Positions 49,621-60,630 of a DNA stretch of 64,000 nucleotides are shown one piece after another. The notes beneath the pieces were generated by a model. The model saw only the letters and a list, made by a program, of their open reading frames with translations. It had not been told where the DNA came from and did no database searches. Position 1 is the first letter of the stretch, and each line of letters opens with the position of its first letter. This DNA is from Aquincola tertiaricarbonis (GTDB lineage Bacteria; Pseudomonadota; Gammaproteobacteria; Burkholderiales; Burkholderiaceae_C): contig NZ_CP097636.1 of NCBI RefSeq assembly GCF_023573145.1, positions 1,426,001 to 1,490,000 on the forward strand, written 5' to 3'. A program made the position numbers and the translations under genes.

Positions 49621-50592
49621 ATGAGCGTGATCGAGCCTTTCGTGGATGCCTTCGGAACCGCCCAGCAGTGGCTGTTCGAGCAGGTGGTACAGCCCGCGAT
49701 GTACACGCTGGGCATGGCCAACCTGCTGGAAGACGCTTTCGAGGCCACCGGCTGGCTGCTGGCCGGCCTGCTGCAGATCCTGGTGATGGTGACGCTGCTG
49801 CGCGCACTGGAACGCTGGCGCCCGGTGGAGCCGGTGACCGACCGCGCCGCGGTGCGTGTGGACATGCTCTACACCTTCATCCACCGGCTGGGCTTGTTCC
49901 GCGTGGCCCTGTTCTTCACGCTGCAGCCGGTGTGGGACGCCAGCATCGGCTGGTTGCGGCTGCACGGCCTGCCCACCTTCCAGCTGGACAACCTGTGGCC
50001 CGGCGTCACCGACGTGGCCTGGGTGTCCTTCGTGCTGTACCTGCTGCTGTTCGACCTGGTGGGTTATGCGCTGCACCGCGCGCAGCACCAGTTCGACTGG
50101 TGGTGGCAGCTGCATGCGCTGCACCACAGCCAGCGGCAGATGACGCTGTGGAGCGACAACCGCAACCACCTGCTGGACGACGTGATCCACGACAGCGTGT
50201 TCGTGCTGGTGGGGCTGGCGGTGGGCATTCCGCCGGGGCAGTTCGTCGCGGTGGTGCTGATCATGCAGCTGGTGGAAAGCCTGTCGCATGCCAACGTGCG
50301 GCTGAACTTCGGCCGCATCGGCGACCGGCTGCTGGTCAGCCCGCGCTTCCACCGCGTGCACCATGCCATCGGCATCGGCCATGAATCGCACGGCGCCGGC
50401 ACGCTGGGCGGACACAACTTCGCGGTGCTGTTCCCGGTGTGGGACCTGCTGTTCCGCACTGCGGCCTACGACCGGCCGATCGAGCCCACCGGCATCCGCG
50501 ACCAGTTGCCCGAAGAGGGTGGGCGCGACTACGGCCGCGGTTTCTGGTCGCAGCAATGGCGCGGGCTGCAACGGCTGGCCGGCCGGCATTGA
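49621..50592 (+). CDS. sterol desaturase/fatty acid hydroxylase family membrane protein
   Basis: A 323-residue membrane protein. Four to five helices and the diiron histidine motifs HRAQH, HALHHS, HANVR-type NVRLNFG and FHRVHHA. Start ATG right after the deacetylase stop, with 7 bp between. The likely chemistry is oxygen-dependent hydroxylation or desaturation of a lipid, of which the substrate is not known. Confidence 0.88.
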   Translation: MSVIEPFVDAFGTAQQWLFEQVVQPAMYTLGMANLLEDAFEATGWLLAGLLQILVMVTLLRALERWRPVEPVTDRAAVRVDMLYTFIHRLGLFRVALFFTLQPVWDASIGWLRLHGLPTFQLDNLWPGVTDVAWVSFVLYLLLFDLVGYALHRAQHQFDWWWQLHALHHSQRQMTLWSDNRNHLLDDVIHDSVFVLVGLAVGIPPGQFVAVVLIMQLVESLSHANVRLNFGRIGDRLLVSPRFHRVHHAIGIGHESHGAGTLGGHNFAVLFPVWDLLFRTAAYDRPIEPTGIRDQLPEEGGRDYGRGFWSQQWRGLQRLAGRH

Positions 50593-50602
50593 AGGGATGG
50601 GC

Positions 50603-51532
50603 ATGAGAGACCTGATCGACGCCTTCTGGCGCGCCACCGCGTACTGCCTGCATCCGCGGGTCATTGTGCTGTCGCTGCTGCCGCTGCTGCTGGTGGGCGC
50701 GCTCACCTTCGCCGCCGGCTGGTTCTTCTATGAAGCCGCCATCGACGGTGTGCGCGCCACGATGGAGGGCTGGCTGCTGACCAGCGCCTTCCTGCAGTGG
50801 CTCGATTCGATGGGCGCGCAGGGCTTTCGCGCGGTGCTGGCGCCGATGATCGTGGTGGCGCTGGCCGTGCCGGTGATCGTGCTGCTGTCGCTGGTGCTGG
50901 TGGCCTTGATGATGACGCCGGCCCTGGTGAGCCTGGTTGCGCGCCGGCGCTTTCCGATGCTGGAGCGCAAGCACGGCGCGGGGCTGGCCAGCTCGGTGGC
51001 CTTCTCGCTGGGCCACACGCTGCTGGCGCTGCTGCTGCTGGCCGGCAGCGTGCCGCTGTGGCTGATTCCGCCGCTGGTGCTGGTGATCCCGCCGCTGATC
51101 TGGGGCTGGCTCACCTACCGCGTGATGGCCTTCGATGCGCTGTCCGACCATGCCAGCGCCGACGAGCGCCGGCTGCTGCTGCGCCAGCACCGCTGGCCGC
51201 TGATGACCATCGGCGTGGTGTGCGGCTACCTGGGCGCCGCGCCCTCGCTGCTGTGGGCGGTGAGCGCCATCACGCTGGTGCTGGCGCCCATCCTCATCGT
51301 GGCGTCGGTGTGGCTGTACACGCTGGTGTTCGCCTTCTCGTCGCTGTGGTTCACCCACTATGGCCTGGCCGCGCTGCAGCGGCTGCGCATGGCGGGCACC
51401 ACCGGCCCGGCCACTGGGCCCGTGGTGGTGGTGGACGCCGTGCCGCCGGTGCCCGACCTGCGCAGCCCGCCGCCCCCGGCGCTGCCGCCTTCTTCGCCTC
51501 CTTCTTCGTCCTCTCCGGAGCGTTTGTCATGA
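50603..51532 (+). CDS. EI24-domain integral membrane protein
   Basis: A 309-residue protein with at least six membrane helices. MRDLIDAFWRATAYCLHPRV is the N-terminal EI24/CysZ-like segment, with VIVLLSLVLVALMMTPALVS, ALVSLVARRRFPMLERKHG and VLVIPPLIWGWLTYRVMAFD. The C-terminus is a Pro/Ser-rich tail. CysZ-type members are sulfate channels and the rest are unknown. The ATG 6 bp upstream is also possible, but GAAGGG is better spaced from 50603. Overlap with the next gene is ATGA. Confidence 0.8.
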   Translation: MRDLIDAFWRATAYCLHPRVIVLSLLPLLLVGALTFAAGWFFYEAAIDGVRATMEGWLLTSAFLQWLDSMGAQGFRAVLAPMIVVALAVPVIVLLSLVLVALMMTPALVSLVARRRFPMLERKHGAGLASSVAFSLGHTLLALLLLAGSVPLWLIPPLVLVIPPLIWGWLTYRVMAFDALSDHASADERRLLLRQHRWPLMTIGVVCGYLGAAPSLLWAVSAITLVLAPILIVASVWLYTLVFAFSSLWFTHYGLAALQRLRMAGTTGPATGPVVVVDAVPPVPDLRSPPPPALPPSSPPSSSSPERLS

Positions 51533-52323
51533 ACTTCGGCCTCATCATCGTCGGCGACGAAATCCTCTCGGGCAAGCGCCAGGACAAGCACCTGGCCAAG
51601 GTCATCGAGCTGCTGTCGGCCCGTGGCCTGTCGCTGGCCTGGGCACGTTACGTGGGCGACGACCGCGAGCGCATGACCGCCACGCTGCGCGACGCCTTCG
51701 CCAGCGGCGACGTGGTGTTCAGCTGCGGCGGCATCGGCGCCACGCCCGACGACCACACCCGCCAGGCCGCCGCCGCGGCGCTGGGCGTGCCGCTGGTGCT
51801 GCACCCCGAGGCCAAGGCGCTGATCCAGGAGCGCATGCGCGACGTGGCCGTCGAGCAGGGCACACCCTACGAACCCGACCGCTCCGACAACGTGCATCGC
51901 CTCAACATGGGCGTGTTCCCCGAAGGCGCGGCCATCATCCCCAACCCGTACAACAAGATCCCGGGCTTCAGCGTGGGCGAGGTGCACTTCGTGCCCGGAT
52001 TCCCGGTGATGGCGCATCCGATGATCGAGTCGCTGCTGGACGGCCGCTATGCCGCGTTGCACGGCAGCCACCGGCAGGTGGAGCAGTCGGTCATCGTCTT
52101 CGGCGGCATGGAGGCCACGCTCACGCCGCTGATGGAAGCGGTGGAGCAGGAGCACCCGGGCATCAAGGTGTTCAGCCTGCCCAGCGTCGACCACCCGCAG
52201 TACGGCCGCCACATCGAGCTGGGCGTCAAGGGCGCCGCCGCCCTGGTGCCGGCGGCCTATGCACGCCTGCTGTCGGCCCTGCGCGCGATGCAGGTGACAC
52301 TGGGCCCGGAAATGGTGCGCTGA
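51529..52323 (+). CDS. molybdopterin-binding (MoaB/CinA N-terminal) domain protein
   Basis: A 264-residue protein: FGLIIVGDEILSGKRQDKHL, RYVGDDRERMTATLRDAFAS, VVFSCGGIGATPDDHTRQAA and NPYNKIPGFSVGEVHFVPGF make the MoCF-binding fold of the competence-damage-inducible CinA N-terminus. The C-terminal half is shortened relative to CinA and lacks its deamidase domain. It is coupled to the EI24 gene by ATGA. The function is uncertain. Confidence 0.87.
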   Translation: MNFGLIIVGDEILSGKRQDKHLAKVIELLSARGLSLAWARYVGDDRERMTATLRDAFASGDVVFSCGGIGATPDDHTRQAAAAALGVPLVLHPEAKALIQERMRDVAVEQGTPYEPDRSDNVHRLNMGVFPEGAAIIPNPYNKIPGFSVGEVHFVPGFPVMAHPMIESLLDGRYAALHGSHRQVEQSVIVFGGMEATLTPLMEAVEQEHPGIKVFSLPSVDHPQYGRHIELGVKGAAALVPAAYARLLSALRAMQVTLGPEMVR

Positions 52324-52543
52324 GCCGCGACCCGAATGCGCCTGCCTGGTGCGTTGCAGTGCACCAAGTTGGCGTTCAACCGCCCCGGAACCGGTAAGAT
52401 TCCGCGGGCACACTTTCTGCTAATTTTGCGTGCGCCTTTTTGGGGCTTGGCAGCCGGCGTACCCGGGCTGCCTTTCAATTCCCCGATCTGCCGTTTCGCT
52501 CCCCTAAAACCACCCCAGACCAGCGCCCGCTAGGAGATTCCTG

Positions 52544-53959
52544 ATGGCAAAGACTGTCGCCGACGTGATGACCATGGTGAAGGAAAACGAAGTCAAGTTC
52601 GTTGACTTCCGCTTCACCGACACCCGCGGCAAGGAACAGCACGTTACGGTTCCCATCTCGCACTTCGACGAAGACAAGTTCACTTCCGGCCACGCCTTCG
52701 ACGGCTCGTCGATCGCCGGCTGGAAGGGCATCGAAGCCTCCGACATGCTGCTGATGCCGGACCCGAACACGGCCAACATCGACCCGTTCTTCGAAGAGCC
52801 GACGGTCATCCTGACCTGCGACGTGCTGGAGCCCGCCGACGGCAAGGCCTACGAGCGCGACCCGCGTTCGCTGGCCAAGCGCGCCGAGGCCTACCTGAAG
52901 TCTTCGGGCCTGGGCGACACCGCCTTCTTCGGCCCCGAGCCCGAATTCTTCGTCTTCGACAGCGTGCGCTGGCAAGTCGACATGTCCGGCTGCTTCGTCA
53001 AGATCGAGTCGGAAGAAGGCGCCTGGAGCACCGGCAAGGACTACGAGCACGGCAACTCCGGCTACCGTCCCACCGTCAAGGGCGGCTACTTCCCCACCCC
53101 CCCGGTCGACTCGGGCCAGGACCTGCGCTCGGAAATGAGCCTGATCCTCGAATCGCTGGGCATCCCGGTCGAAGTGCACCACCACGAAGTGGCCAACGCC
53201 GGCCAGATGGAGCTGGGCACCAAGTTCAGCACGCTGCTGCAACGCGCCGACTGGTGCCAGCTGCAGAAGTACGTGATGCAGAACGTGGCCCGCAGCTACG
53301 GCAAGACCCTGACCTTCATGCCCAAGCCCATCGTGGGCGACAACGGCTCGGGCATGCACGTGCACCAGTCGGTCTGGAAGGACGGCAAGAACCTGTTCGC
53401 CGGTGACGGCTACGCCGGCCTGAGCGAATTCGCGCTGTACTACATCGGCGGCATCATCAAGCACGGCCGCGCGCTGAACGCGATCACCAACCCGACCACC
53501 AACAGCTACAAGCGCCTGGTGCCGGGCTTCGAAGCCCCGGTGAAGCTGGCCTACTCGGCCAAGAACCGCTCGGCCTCGATCCGCATCCCGTTCGTCGCCA
53601 ACCCGAAGGGCCGCCGCATCGAAGCGCGCTTCCCGGACCCCATGGCCAACCCGTACCTGGCCTTCTCGGCCCTGCTGATGGCGGGCCTGGACGGCGTGGA
53701 AAACAAGATCCATCCGGGCGAAGCCGCCTCGAAGGACCTGTACCACCTGCCGCCGGAAGAGGACAAGCTGATCCCGACCGTGTGCCACAGCCTGGACCAG
53801 GCGCTGGAATACCTGGACAAGGACCGCGAGTTCCTGACCAAGGGCGGCGTGTTCACCGACTCGTACATCGACGCCTACATCGACCTGAAGATGCAGGAAG
53901 TGCAGCGCTTCCGCATGACGACGCACCCGGTCGAGTTCGACATGTACTACAGCCTGTAA
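52544..53959 (+). CDS. glnA: glutamine synthetase type I
   Basis: A 471-residue enzyme for ammonia assimilation: [89 protein letters not shown], and the adenylylation site DLYHLPPEE near residue 398 (Tyr). The start follows TAGGAG. The 220-bp leader (52324-52543) shows no clear NtrC pair: a GCAC-led half site at 52361 is broken on one side. Nitrogen regulators ntrBC follow one gene later. Confidence 0.97.
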   Translation: MAKTVADVMTMVKENEVKFVDFRFTDTRGKEQHVTVPISHFDEDKFTSGHAFDGSSIAGWKGIEASDMLLMPDPNTANIDPFFEEPTVILTCDVLEPADGKAYERDPRSLAKRAEAYLKSSGLGDTAFFGPEPEFFVFDSVRWQVDMSGCFVKIESEEGAWSTGKDYEHGNSGYRPTVKGGYFPTPPVDSGQDLRSEMSLILESLGIPVEVHHHEVANAGQMELGTKFSTLLQRADWCQLQKYVMQNVARSYGKTLTFMPKPIVGDNGSGMHVHQSVWKDGKNLFAGDGYAGLSEFALYYIGGIIKHGRALNAITNPTTNSYKRLVPGFEAPVKLAYSAKNRSASIRIPFVANPKGRRIEARFPDPMANPYLAFSALLMAGLDGVENKIHPGEAASKDLYHLPPEEDKLIPTVCHSLDQALEYLDKDREFLTKGGVFTDSYIDAYIDLKMQEVQRFRMTTHPVEFDMYYSL

Positions 53960-53980
53960 GTCCCTCGGGGCTTACAACGA

Positions 53981-54008
53981 AGGGACGGCCTCGGCCGTCC
54001 CTTTTCGT
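53981..54008 (+). terminator. rho-independent terminator after glnA
   Basis: AGGGACGGCC-TCG-GCCGTCCCTTTT hairpin with a T run, 22 bp after the glnA stop. It makes the downstream ntrBC expression partly independent of glnA. Confidence 0.88.
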
Positions 54009-54081
54009 TTCCGTTGAACGCCGCTTGGGCCCCAAGGCCGCTGCCGCACAATCAAAGCTCCGATTCTTGGAGATTCGCTGC

Positions 54082-54588
54082 ATGACGCTTCGTCGATGGC
54101 TGGTGACGGTGTTGCTGGCCGGCACAGCCCCCGCCTGGGCGCAGACCACCACGGTCTACCGCTGCCCTGGTCCGCCGGTGCTGTACACCGACCAACTCAG
54201 CCCGCGCGAGGCGCAGGACCGCGGTTGCCGCACCATCGAAAGCGCGCCCGTCACGGTGATGCAGACCAAGCCGCGCCCGGTGCCGGCGCCCGCGGGCGGC
54301 AGCCCCGGGGCCTCGGCCCAGCGCAGCGGTGAAGGGCGGGTCGACCCTGCCGAGCAGCGCGCCCGCGACGCCGATGCGCGCCGCATCCTCGAAGCCGAGC
54401 TCAAGAAGGAACAGGAGCGACTGGCAGCCATGAAGCTGGAATTCAACAACGGCCAGCCCGAGCGGCAGGGCAACGAACGGAACTACCAGCGCTACCTCGA
54501 CCGCGTGGACGAGATGCGCACCGCCATCCAGCGCAAGGAAGGCGACATCGAGGCCATCCGACGCGAGCTGTCGCGCCTGCCGCAATGA
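54082..54588 (+). CDS. exported DUF4124-like protein
   Basis: A 168-residue protein with signal peptide (RRWLVTVLLAGTAPAWAQ), a short N-terminal motif TTVYRCPGPPVLYTDQLSPR with a conserved Cys typical of DUF4124, a low-complexity middle and a long C-terminal helix LEAELKKEQERLAAMKLEFN ending RRELSRLPQ. A gene of this type between glnA and ntrB is common in Burkholderiales. It overlaps ntrB by ATGA. Confidence 0.78.
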   Translation: MTLRRWLVTVLLAGTAPAWAQTTTVYRCPGPPVLYTDQLSPREAQDRGCRTIESAPVTVMQTKPRPVPAPAGGSPGASAQRSGEGRVDPAEQRARDADARRILEAELKKEQERLAAMKLEFNNGQPERQGNERNYQRYLDRVDEMRTAIQRKEGDIEAIRRELSRLPQ

Positions 54589-55670
54589 AGGCGCCCGCAC
54601 ATCCGTCGTCGATCCACTTCGACACCTTCGACCTGCTGGCCACGATGATCGCCGTGGCCCGGCCCACCGGCGAATGCCTGTTCGCCAACGCCAGCTTCGA
54701 GCAGGTGATGGGCCTGTCGCGCCGCACGCTGCAGCGCGGCTCGCTGCTGGACTGCTTTGTCGAGCCGCAGCAGCTGCGCGACACGCTGCTGGCCGTGGCC
54801 CGCAACGACTACGCGACCGGCCGCTTTGAGGCGGCGCTGCGCCGCCAGCCCAACGTGCACCTGGAGCCGATGCCGGTGCACGTCATCGTGAACCAGATCG
54901 ACGGCGAGAGCGAGCGCGTGCTGGTGGAAGTGATCGAGATCGAGCAGCAGACCCGCCACGACCGCGAGGAGCGCACGCTGGGCCAGGTGCAGGCCAACAA
55001 GGAGCTGATCCGCAACCTGGCGCACGAGATCAAGAACCCGCTGGGCGGCATCCGCGGCGCGGCGCAGCTGCTGGAAATGGAGCTGGAATCCAAGGAGCTG
55101 ACCGAGTACACCCAGGTCATCGTGCAGGAGGCCGACCGCCTGCAGGCCCTGGTGGACCGGCTGCTGGCGCCGCACCGGCGGCCGCACGTGGTCAGCGACG
55201 TCAACATCCACGAGGTGTGCGAGCGGGTGCGGGCGCTGATCACCGCGGAGTTTCCGCGCGGGCTGACGATCGAGCGCGACTACGACATCTCCATCCCCGA
55301 ATTCCGCGGCGACCGCGAGCAGCTGATCCAGGCGGTGCTCAACATCGCGCACAACGCGGCCCAGGCGCTGCACGAGCGCATCCAGGCGGGCGATGCCTGC
55401 ATCTGGCTGCGCACCCGGATCGCGCGGCAGATCACCATCGGCAAGCACCGCTTCCGGCTGGCACTTGAATTGCATATCGAAGACAACGGCCCGGGAGTCC
55501 CGGAGTCCATCAGCGATCGCATCTTCTACCCGCTGGTATCGGGTCGCGATGGCGGATCGGGCTTGGGGCTCACCTTGGCGCAAACCTTCGTGCAGCAGCA
55601 CCAGGGCACGATCGAATGCGACAGCGTTCCGGGGCGGACGGTGTTCAAGATCGTGATCCCGCTGCCGTGA
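54585..55670 (+). CDS. ntrB: nitrogen regulation sensor histidine kinase NtrB (GlnL)
   Basis: A 361-residue kinase. N-terminal PAS domain with VARPTGECLFANASFEQVMG, H box ELIRNLAHEIKNPLGGIRGA, N box REQLIQAVLNIAHNAAQALH, G boxes HIEDNGPGVPESIS and GRDGGSGLGLTLAQTFVQQH. It is autophosphorylated and passes phosphate to NtrC under nitrogen limitation, as controlled by PII. It is soluble, as no membrane segment is seen. Coupled to the DUF4124 gene. Confidence 0.96.
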   Translation: MKAPAHPSSIHFDTFDLLATMIAVARPTGECLFANASFEQVMGLSRRTLQRGSLLDCFVEPQQLRDTLLAVARNDYATGRFEAALRRQPNVHLEPMPVHVIVNQIDGESERVLVEVIEIEQQTRHDREERTLGQVQANKELIRNLAHEIKNPLGGIRGAAQLLEMELESKELTEYTQVIVQEADRLQALVDRLLAPHRRPHVVSDVNIHEVCERVRALITAEFPRGLTIERDYDISIPEFRGDREQLIQAVLNIAHNAAQALHERIQAGDACIWLRTRIARQITIGKHRFRLALELHIEDNGPGVPESISDRIFYPLVSGRDGGSGLGLTLAQTFVQQHQGTIECDSVPGRTVFKIVIPLP

Positions 55671-55701
55671 TCACACCGCCTTAGAAAGCTATTCCGCGCG
55701 C

Positions 55702-57384
55702 ATGAAACCCATCTGGATCGTCGACGACGACCAATCCATCCGCTTCGTCCTCGAGAAGGCGCTGGCCCGAGAGCAGTTCGCCGTGCGCAGCTTCTCCAAC
55801 CCGCGCGATGTGCTCAGCGCGCTGGATGAAGAAGCGCCGCAGGTGCTGGTCAGCGACATCCGCATGCCGGGCGGCTCGGGCATCGAGCTGCTGACCAAGG
55901 TCAAGGCCCGCCACCCGGGGCTGCCGGTCATCATCATGACCGCCTACTCCGACCTGGACAGCGCGGTGTCGGCCTTCCAGGGCGGTGCCTTCGAGTACCT
56001 GCCCAAGCCCTTCGACGTGCCCAAGGCGGTGGAGCTGATCCGCCGCGCGGTCGACGAGAGCATGCGCGAGTCGGTGATCGACGAGCGCCAGGCCGAGATG
56101 CCCGAGATGCTGGGCCAGGCGCCGGCGATGCAGGACGTGTTCCGCGCCATCGGCCGGCTGAGCCAGAGCAACGTCACGGTGATGATCACCGGCGAAAGCG
56201 GCTCGGGCAAGGAGCTGGTGGCCCGCGCGCTGCACAAGCACAGCCCGCGCGGCAACGGCCCCTTCGTGGCCATCAACACCGCCGCCATCCCGAAAGACCT
56301 GCTGGAAAGCGAGCTGTTCGGCCATGAGCGCGGCGCCTTCACCGGCGCCCAGACCATGCGCCGCGGCCGCTTCGAGCAGGCCGACGGCGGCACGCTGTTC
56401 CTCGACGAAATCGGCGACATGCCCTTCGACCTGCAGACCCGCCTGCTGCGGGTGCTGAGCGACGGGCAGTTCTACCGCGTGGGCGGCCACCAGCCGCTCA
56501 AGAGCAACGTGCGCGTGATCGCCGCCACTCACCAGAACCTGGAGGAGCGGGTCAAGCAGGGTGTGTTCCGCGAAGACTTGTTCCACCGCCTCAACGTGAT
56601 CCGGCTGCGGCTGCCGGCGCTGCGCGAGCGGCGCGAGGACGTGCCCGCGCTCACCCGCTTTTTCCTGCAAAAGAGCGCCAAGGAACTGGGCGTGGAAGCC
56701 AAGCGCATCACCGATGCCGCGCTGGAACGCCTGATGGGCTTCGACTTCCCCGGCAACGTGCGCCAGCTGGAAAACGTGTGCCACTGGCTCACGGTGATGG
56801 CGCCGGCCCAGGTGGTGGAAGCCAAGGACCTGCCGCCCGAGCTGCTGGCCGTGGCGCCCAGCGTGGCGCCTTCGTTGCCGGTGGCCAGCGAGCCGGCCGC
56901 GCCCGCCGCGCTGCCGGTGGAGCCTGCCGTGTCGGCGGGTGGCCTGCCCGCCAGCCTTGCCGAACCGGCATCGCCGGGCGGCAGCAGCCTGTCCAGCCAT
57001 GGTGCGGCGCCGGCATCGGCCGCCGAAGCGGCGGGCGCTTACGGCGGCCTGCCGACCGGTGGTTTGTCGCCCGCCGGCTCCGGCCAGGCCATCGGCGGTT
57101 TCGGCGGGCTGGGTGGCCTCGGCGGCCTGCCCGGCACGGCGGCCGGCAGCGGCGGCGCAGCCGGCCCGCGGCCCTGGCTGGTCGATCTGGAGCGGGAAGC
57201 CCGCCAGCTGCTGGAATCCGGCTCGCCCGAGGTATGGGACACGCTGACCCGCCAGTTCGAGGGCCAGCTGATCCACACCGCGCTCGACATCACCCGCGGC
57301 CGCCGCATCGAAGCGGCGCACAAGCTGGGCATCGGCCGCAACACCATCACCCGCAAGATCCAGGAACTGGGCCTGGACGACTAG
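55702..57384 (+). CDS. ntrC: nitrogen regulation response regulator NtrC with long linker
   Basis: A 560-residue sigma-54 activator. Receiver domain: [20 protein letters not shown], with Asp at about 54 and Lys in [12 protein letters not shown]+ domain: [20 protein letters not shown] (Walker A), GAFTGA motif in [20 protein letters not shown], and [11 protein letters not shown] (Walker B). The C-terminal Fis HTH is [20 protein letters not shown]. Family members are about 470 residues. The excess is an Ala/Gly/Ser/Pro linker (about residues 395-490) between AAA+ and HTH, which may affect spacing on DNA. Confidence 0.96.
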   Translation: MKPIWIVDDDQSIRFVLEKALAREQFAVRSFSNPRDVLSALDEEAPQVLVSDIRMPGGSGIELLTKVKARHPGLPVIIMTAYSDLDSAVSAFQGGAFEYLPKPFDVPKAVELIRRAVDESMRESVIDERQAEMPEMLGQAPAMQDVFRAIGRLSQSNVTVMITGESGSGKELVARALHKHSPRGNGPFVAINTAAIPKDLLESELFGHERGAFTGAQTMRRGRFEQADGGTLFLDEIGDMPFDLQTRLLRVLSDGQFYRVGGHQPLKSNVRVIAATHQNLEERVKQGVFREDLFHRLNVIRLRLPALRERREDVPALTRFFLQKSAKELGVEAKRITDAALERLMGFDFPGNVRQLENVCHWLTVMAPAQVVEAKDLPPELLAVAPSVAPSLPVASEPAAPAALPVEPAVSAGGLPASLAEPASPGGSSLSSHGAAPASAAEAAGAYGGLPTGGLSPAGSGQAIGGFGGLGGLGGLPGTAAGSGGAAGPRPWLVDLEREARQLLESGSPEVWDTLTRQFEGQLIHTALDITRGRRIEAAHKLGIGRNTITRKIQELGLDD

Positions 57385-57469
57385 GCGCCGGCGCCGCGCG
57401 AGCGCCCAGGCTCAAGCTGCACGGCCCGTCGGCCGATACCTCCGGGATCTTTCCCGATTGAGGTCGGCC

Positions 57470-59020
57470 GTGCAGTCGTTGAATCGCCTTCGCTTGTCCC
57501 ACAAGCTCTGGGCCGCCATGCTCTGCCTGCAGTTGCTGCTGGTGGCCGCCGGTGCCATGGGCCTGATGCGCTCTTTCGCGATGGCCCGTGAGGCGGCGCA
57601 GGTGGAAGCCTCGCTGTCCCGGCTGGCCGAGCGGGCGGTGCAATGGAAGGCGGCGGCCGATGCGGCCGCCATCCGCACCATCGCCGGCGCCATCGGCGCC
57701 GACCCGGCGGTGGCGGGTTGGTTCAAGGATGCGGTGGCCGCCGATCCGCAGCGCATCGCGGCGCTGCGCGACGAAGTGCTGGGTCTGGCCACCTCGCCGG
57801 AAGACAAAGCCATCAGCGACCGCGTGCGTGCGCTGGGGCAGACGCTGGACGCGGTGAACGAACGTATCCGCCAGGCCACCAGCGCGGGCGACCCATCGGC
57901 GGTGGAGGAGCTGGTCAAGCAGCAGTACGAACCCGCCACCAAGGCCTACGTGGCCGGCATCGACGAATTCGCGGCCTGGCAGGTGCAGCGCGGCCAGCAG
58001 GCCTTGCAGGCGGCCGAGGAACAGCGCCGTGCGCTGGCCTGGCAGCTGGCGGGTGGCGCGGTGGCGGTGCTGATGCTGTCGGCCGTGGCCGGCGCGCTGC
58101 TGGCCCGCGGCATCCAGCGACCGCTCGACGAGGCGGTGAAGGCTGCCGACGCCATCGCCCAGGGCGACCTCACTCGCGCGATAGCCACCACCCGCGAAGA
58201 CGAATTCGGCGCGCTGATGCGCGCGCTGCACCACATGAACGGCGCGCTCTCCGCCATGGTGGGCAGCGTGCGCGCCTCCACCGGTGGGCTGGAACAGGCC
58301 TCGTCGGAGATTGCCGCCGGCAATGCCGACCTGTCGCTGCGCACCGAGCAGGCGGCCAGCAACCTGCAGCACACCGCCAGCAGCATGGAGCAGCTGACCG
58401 GCACCGTGCACCAGAGCGCGGAGGCCGCCAGCCTGGCCAACCAGCTGGCGCATTCGGCGGCCGAGGTGGCGCAGCGCGGTGGCAGCGTCGTGGGCCAGGT
58501 GGTGGACACGATGCAGGAGATCCAGGCCAGCTCGCGCAGGATCGCCGACATCATCGGCACCATCGACGGCATCGCGTTCCAGACCAACATCCTCGCGCTC
58601 AATGCCGCGGTGGAGGCGGCCCGCGCCGGTGAGCAGGGCCGCGGCTTCGCGGTGGTGGCCAGCGAGGTGCGCGGCCTGGCCCAACGCTCCGGCGAGGCCG
58701 CGCGTGAGATCCGCAGCCTGATCGGCAGCAGCGTCGAGCGGGTGGAGTCGGGCACGCGGCTGGTGGACGACGCCGGCCGCACGATGCAGGAGATCGTCTC
58801 CAGCGTGCAGCGCGTGGCCGACACCATCGGTGCCATCACCGCATCGGCGGCCGAGCAAAGCCAGGGCATCGGCGAGATCAGCCAGGCCGTCAGCCACCTC
58901 GATCACATGACCCAGCAGAACGCTGCGCTGGTGGAGCAATCCGCCGCCGCCGCGGAAAGCCTCAAGACGCAGGCCGTGAGCCTGTCGAACGCCGTCTCGC
59001 GCTTCCGAGTCAACGCCTGA
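57470..59020 (+). CDS. methyl-accepting chemotaxis protein 1
   Basis: A 516-residue MCP. An N-terminal helix ([20 protein letters not shown]), a periplasmic sensor of about 155 residues, a second helix ([20 protein letters not shown]), HAMP and a signalling domain with [20 protein letters not shown] followed by [20 protein letters not shown]. No C-terminal CheR-binding pentapeptide. Start is GTG 57470 or TTG 57458, both weak. It is a close relative of the next MCP (same layout and matching signalling domain), so a tandem duplication is likely. Confidence 0.9.
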   Translation: MQSLNRLRLSHKLWAAMLCLQLLLVAAGAMGLMRSFAMAREAAQVEASLSRLAERAVQWKAAADAAAIRTIAGAIGADPAVAGWFKDAVAADPQRIAALRDEVLGLATSPEDKAISDRVRALGQTLDAVNERIRQATSAGDPSAVEELVKQQYEPATKAYVAGIDEFAAWQVQRGQQALQAAEEQRRALAWQLAGGAVAVLMLSAVAGALLARGIQRPLDEAVKAADAIAQGDLTRAIATTREDEFGALMRALHHMNGALSAMVGSVRASTGGLEQASSEIAAGNADLSLRTEQAASNLQHTASSMEQLTGTVHQSAEAASLANQLAHSAAEVAQRGGSVVGQVVDTMQEIQASSRRIADIIGTIDGIAFQTNILALNAAVEAARAGEQGRGFAVVASEVRGLAQRSGEAAREIRSLIGSSVERVESGTRLVDDAGRTMQEIVSSVQRVADTIGAITASAAEQSQGIGEISQAVSHLDHMTQQNAALVEQSAAAAESLKTQAVSLSNAVSRFRVNA

Positions 59021-59054
59021 GGCCGACCCTTTCCCATCCCGTGAGGAGACATTG

Positions 59055-60602
59055 ATGAAATTCGAGAACCTGCGCCTGTCCGGCAAGCTGTGGGGCGTGG
59101 TGGGCACCGTCCAGCTGGTGATGCTGGTGGGTGCCGGCATCGCGCTGCACCAGGCCACCAGCATCGCCGACGATGCGCTGGACGAGCAGGCGCGCCATCA
59201 TGAGCTGGTGGAGCAATCGGTGATGTGGAAGGGGCTGACCGAGACTGCGGTGGCGCGCACCCAGGCCGCCATCGTCAGCAGCGACCCGACGGTCAACGAG
59301 ATGTTCAAGGAGAACATCGCCAAGGACGCGCCCTTCATCACCAAGCTGCGTGAGTCGCTGATGAAGAAGGCCGATTCGCCCGAGGACAAGAAGCTGGCCC
59401 CGGTGCTGGCCGCCCAGGGCAAGGCCGTGCTGGCCACCAGCGCCAAGGCGCGTGAGGCGGCCGCCACCGGCAACCGCGAACAGGTGCTGGCCATCGTCAA
59501 GAACGAGTACCAGCCGGCCGTGGCCGCCTACCTGGCCAGCATCGGCGAGTTCGGCCAGCTGCAGCGCCGCAAGGCCGAAGCCGCAGAGGCCGCGGCCGAG
59601 GCCGCCCGCAGCCGCGTGCACCTGATCGCCGGCAGCCTGGCGCTGCTGACGGTGGTGCTGGGCGGCCTGGCCACCGCCATGCTGGTGCGCAGCATCCAGC
59701 GCCCGCTGGACGAGGCGGTGCAGACGGCCCATGCCATCGCCGGCGGCGACCTGACCCGCCACATCGACACCCACCGCGGCGACGAGATCGGCGCACTGAT
59801 GAAGGCCTTGCGCCACATGAACGATGCGCTGGCCGGCATGGTGGGCAGCGTGCGCCAGTCCACCGACAGCATCCAGCTGGCCTCCACCGAGATCGCCAGC
59901 GGCAATGCCGACCTCTCGATGCGCACCGAGCAGACCGCCAGCAACCTGCAGCAGACCGCGAGCAGCATGGAGCAGCTCACCGGCACCGTGCGCCAGAGCG
60001 CCGACGCCGCCAGCACCGCCAACCAGCTGGCCCACTCCGCCGCCCAGGTGGCCCAGCGCGGCGGGGATGTGGTCACGCAGGTGGTCTCCACCATGGACGA
60101 CATCCAGGCCAGCTCCAAGAAGATCGCCGACATCATCGGCACCATCGACGGCATCGCCTTCCAGACCAACATCCTGGCCTTGAATGCGGCAGTGGAAGCC
60201 GCGCGTGCGGGCGAGCAGGGTCGCGGCTTTGCCGTGGTGGCCGGTGAGGTGCGCAGCCTGGCGCAGCGCAGCGCCGAGGCCGCCAAGGAGATCAAGAGCC
60301 TGATCGGCGCCAGCGTCGAACGGGTGGAATCGGGCAGCCGCCTGGTGGGCGACGCCGGCCGCACGATGAGCGAGATCGTGGCCAGTGTGCAGCGGGTCTC
60401 GGACATCATCGGCGAGATCACCGCCTCGGCCGCCGAGCAGAGCCAGGGCATCGGCGAGGTGAACACCGCCGTCACCCAGCTCGACCAGATGACGCAGCAG
60501 AACGCCGCACTGGTGGAGCAATCGGCCGCCGCGGCCGAGAGCCTGAAGTCGCAGGCCGAGCAATTGGCCGGCGTGGTGCAGCGCTTCCGCACCGCAGCCT
60601 GA
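59055..60602 (+). CDS. methyl-accepting chemotaxis protein 2
   Basis: A 515-residue MCP with the same layout: first helix [20 protein letters not shown], periplasmic part, second helix [24 protein letters not shown] and a signalling domain [32 protein letters not shown] [20 protein letters not shown]. Start ATG follows GAGGAG. A short ETL-like adaptor tail is absent. It lies 34 bp after its paralogue, so the pair is one operon. Confidence 0.92.
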   Translation: MKFENLRLSGKLWGVVGTVQLVMLVGAGIALHQATSIADDALDEQARHHELVEQSVMWKGLTETAVARTQAAIVSSDPTVNEMFKENIAKDAPFITKLRESLMKKADSPEDKKLAPVLAAQGKAVLATSAKAREAAATGNREQVLAIVKNEYQPAVAAYLASIGEFGQLQRRKAEAAEAAAEAARSRVHLIAGSLALLTVVLGGLATAMLVRSIQRPLDEAVQTAHAIAGGDLTRHIDTHRGDEIGALMKALRHMNDALAGMVGSVRQSTDSIQLASTEIASGNADLSMRTEQTASNLQQTASSMEQLTGTVRQSADAASTANQLAHSAAQVAQRGGDVVTQVVSTMDDIQASSKKIADIIGTIDGIAFQTNILALNAAVEAARAGEQGRGFAVVAGEVRSLAQRSAEAAKEIKSLIGASVERVESGSRLVGDAGRTMSEIVASVQRVSDIIGEITASAAEQSQGIGEVNTAVTQLDQMTQQNAALVEQSAAAAESLKSQAEQLAGVVQRFRTAA

Positions 60603-60630
60603 AGCCGCAGGGCCGCGCCCCGCGGCCCGC

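Noticed and set aside
52361..52375. NtrC-binding site upstream of glnA
   Set aside because: GCACCAAGTTGGCGT keeps only one half of GCAC-N7-GTGC and no second site or sigma-54 -24/-12 pair with GG-N10-GC could be found.
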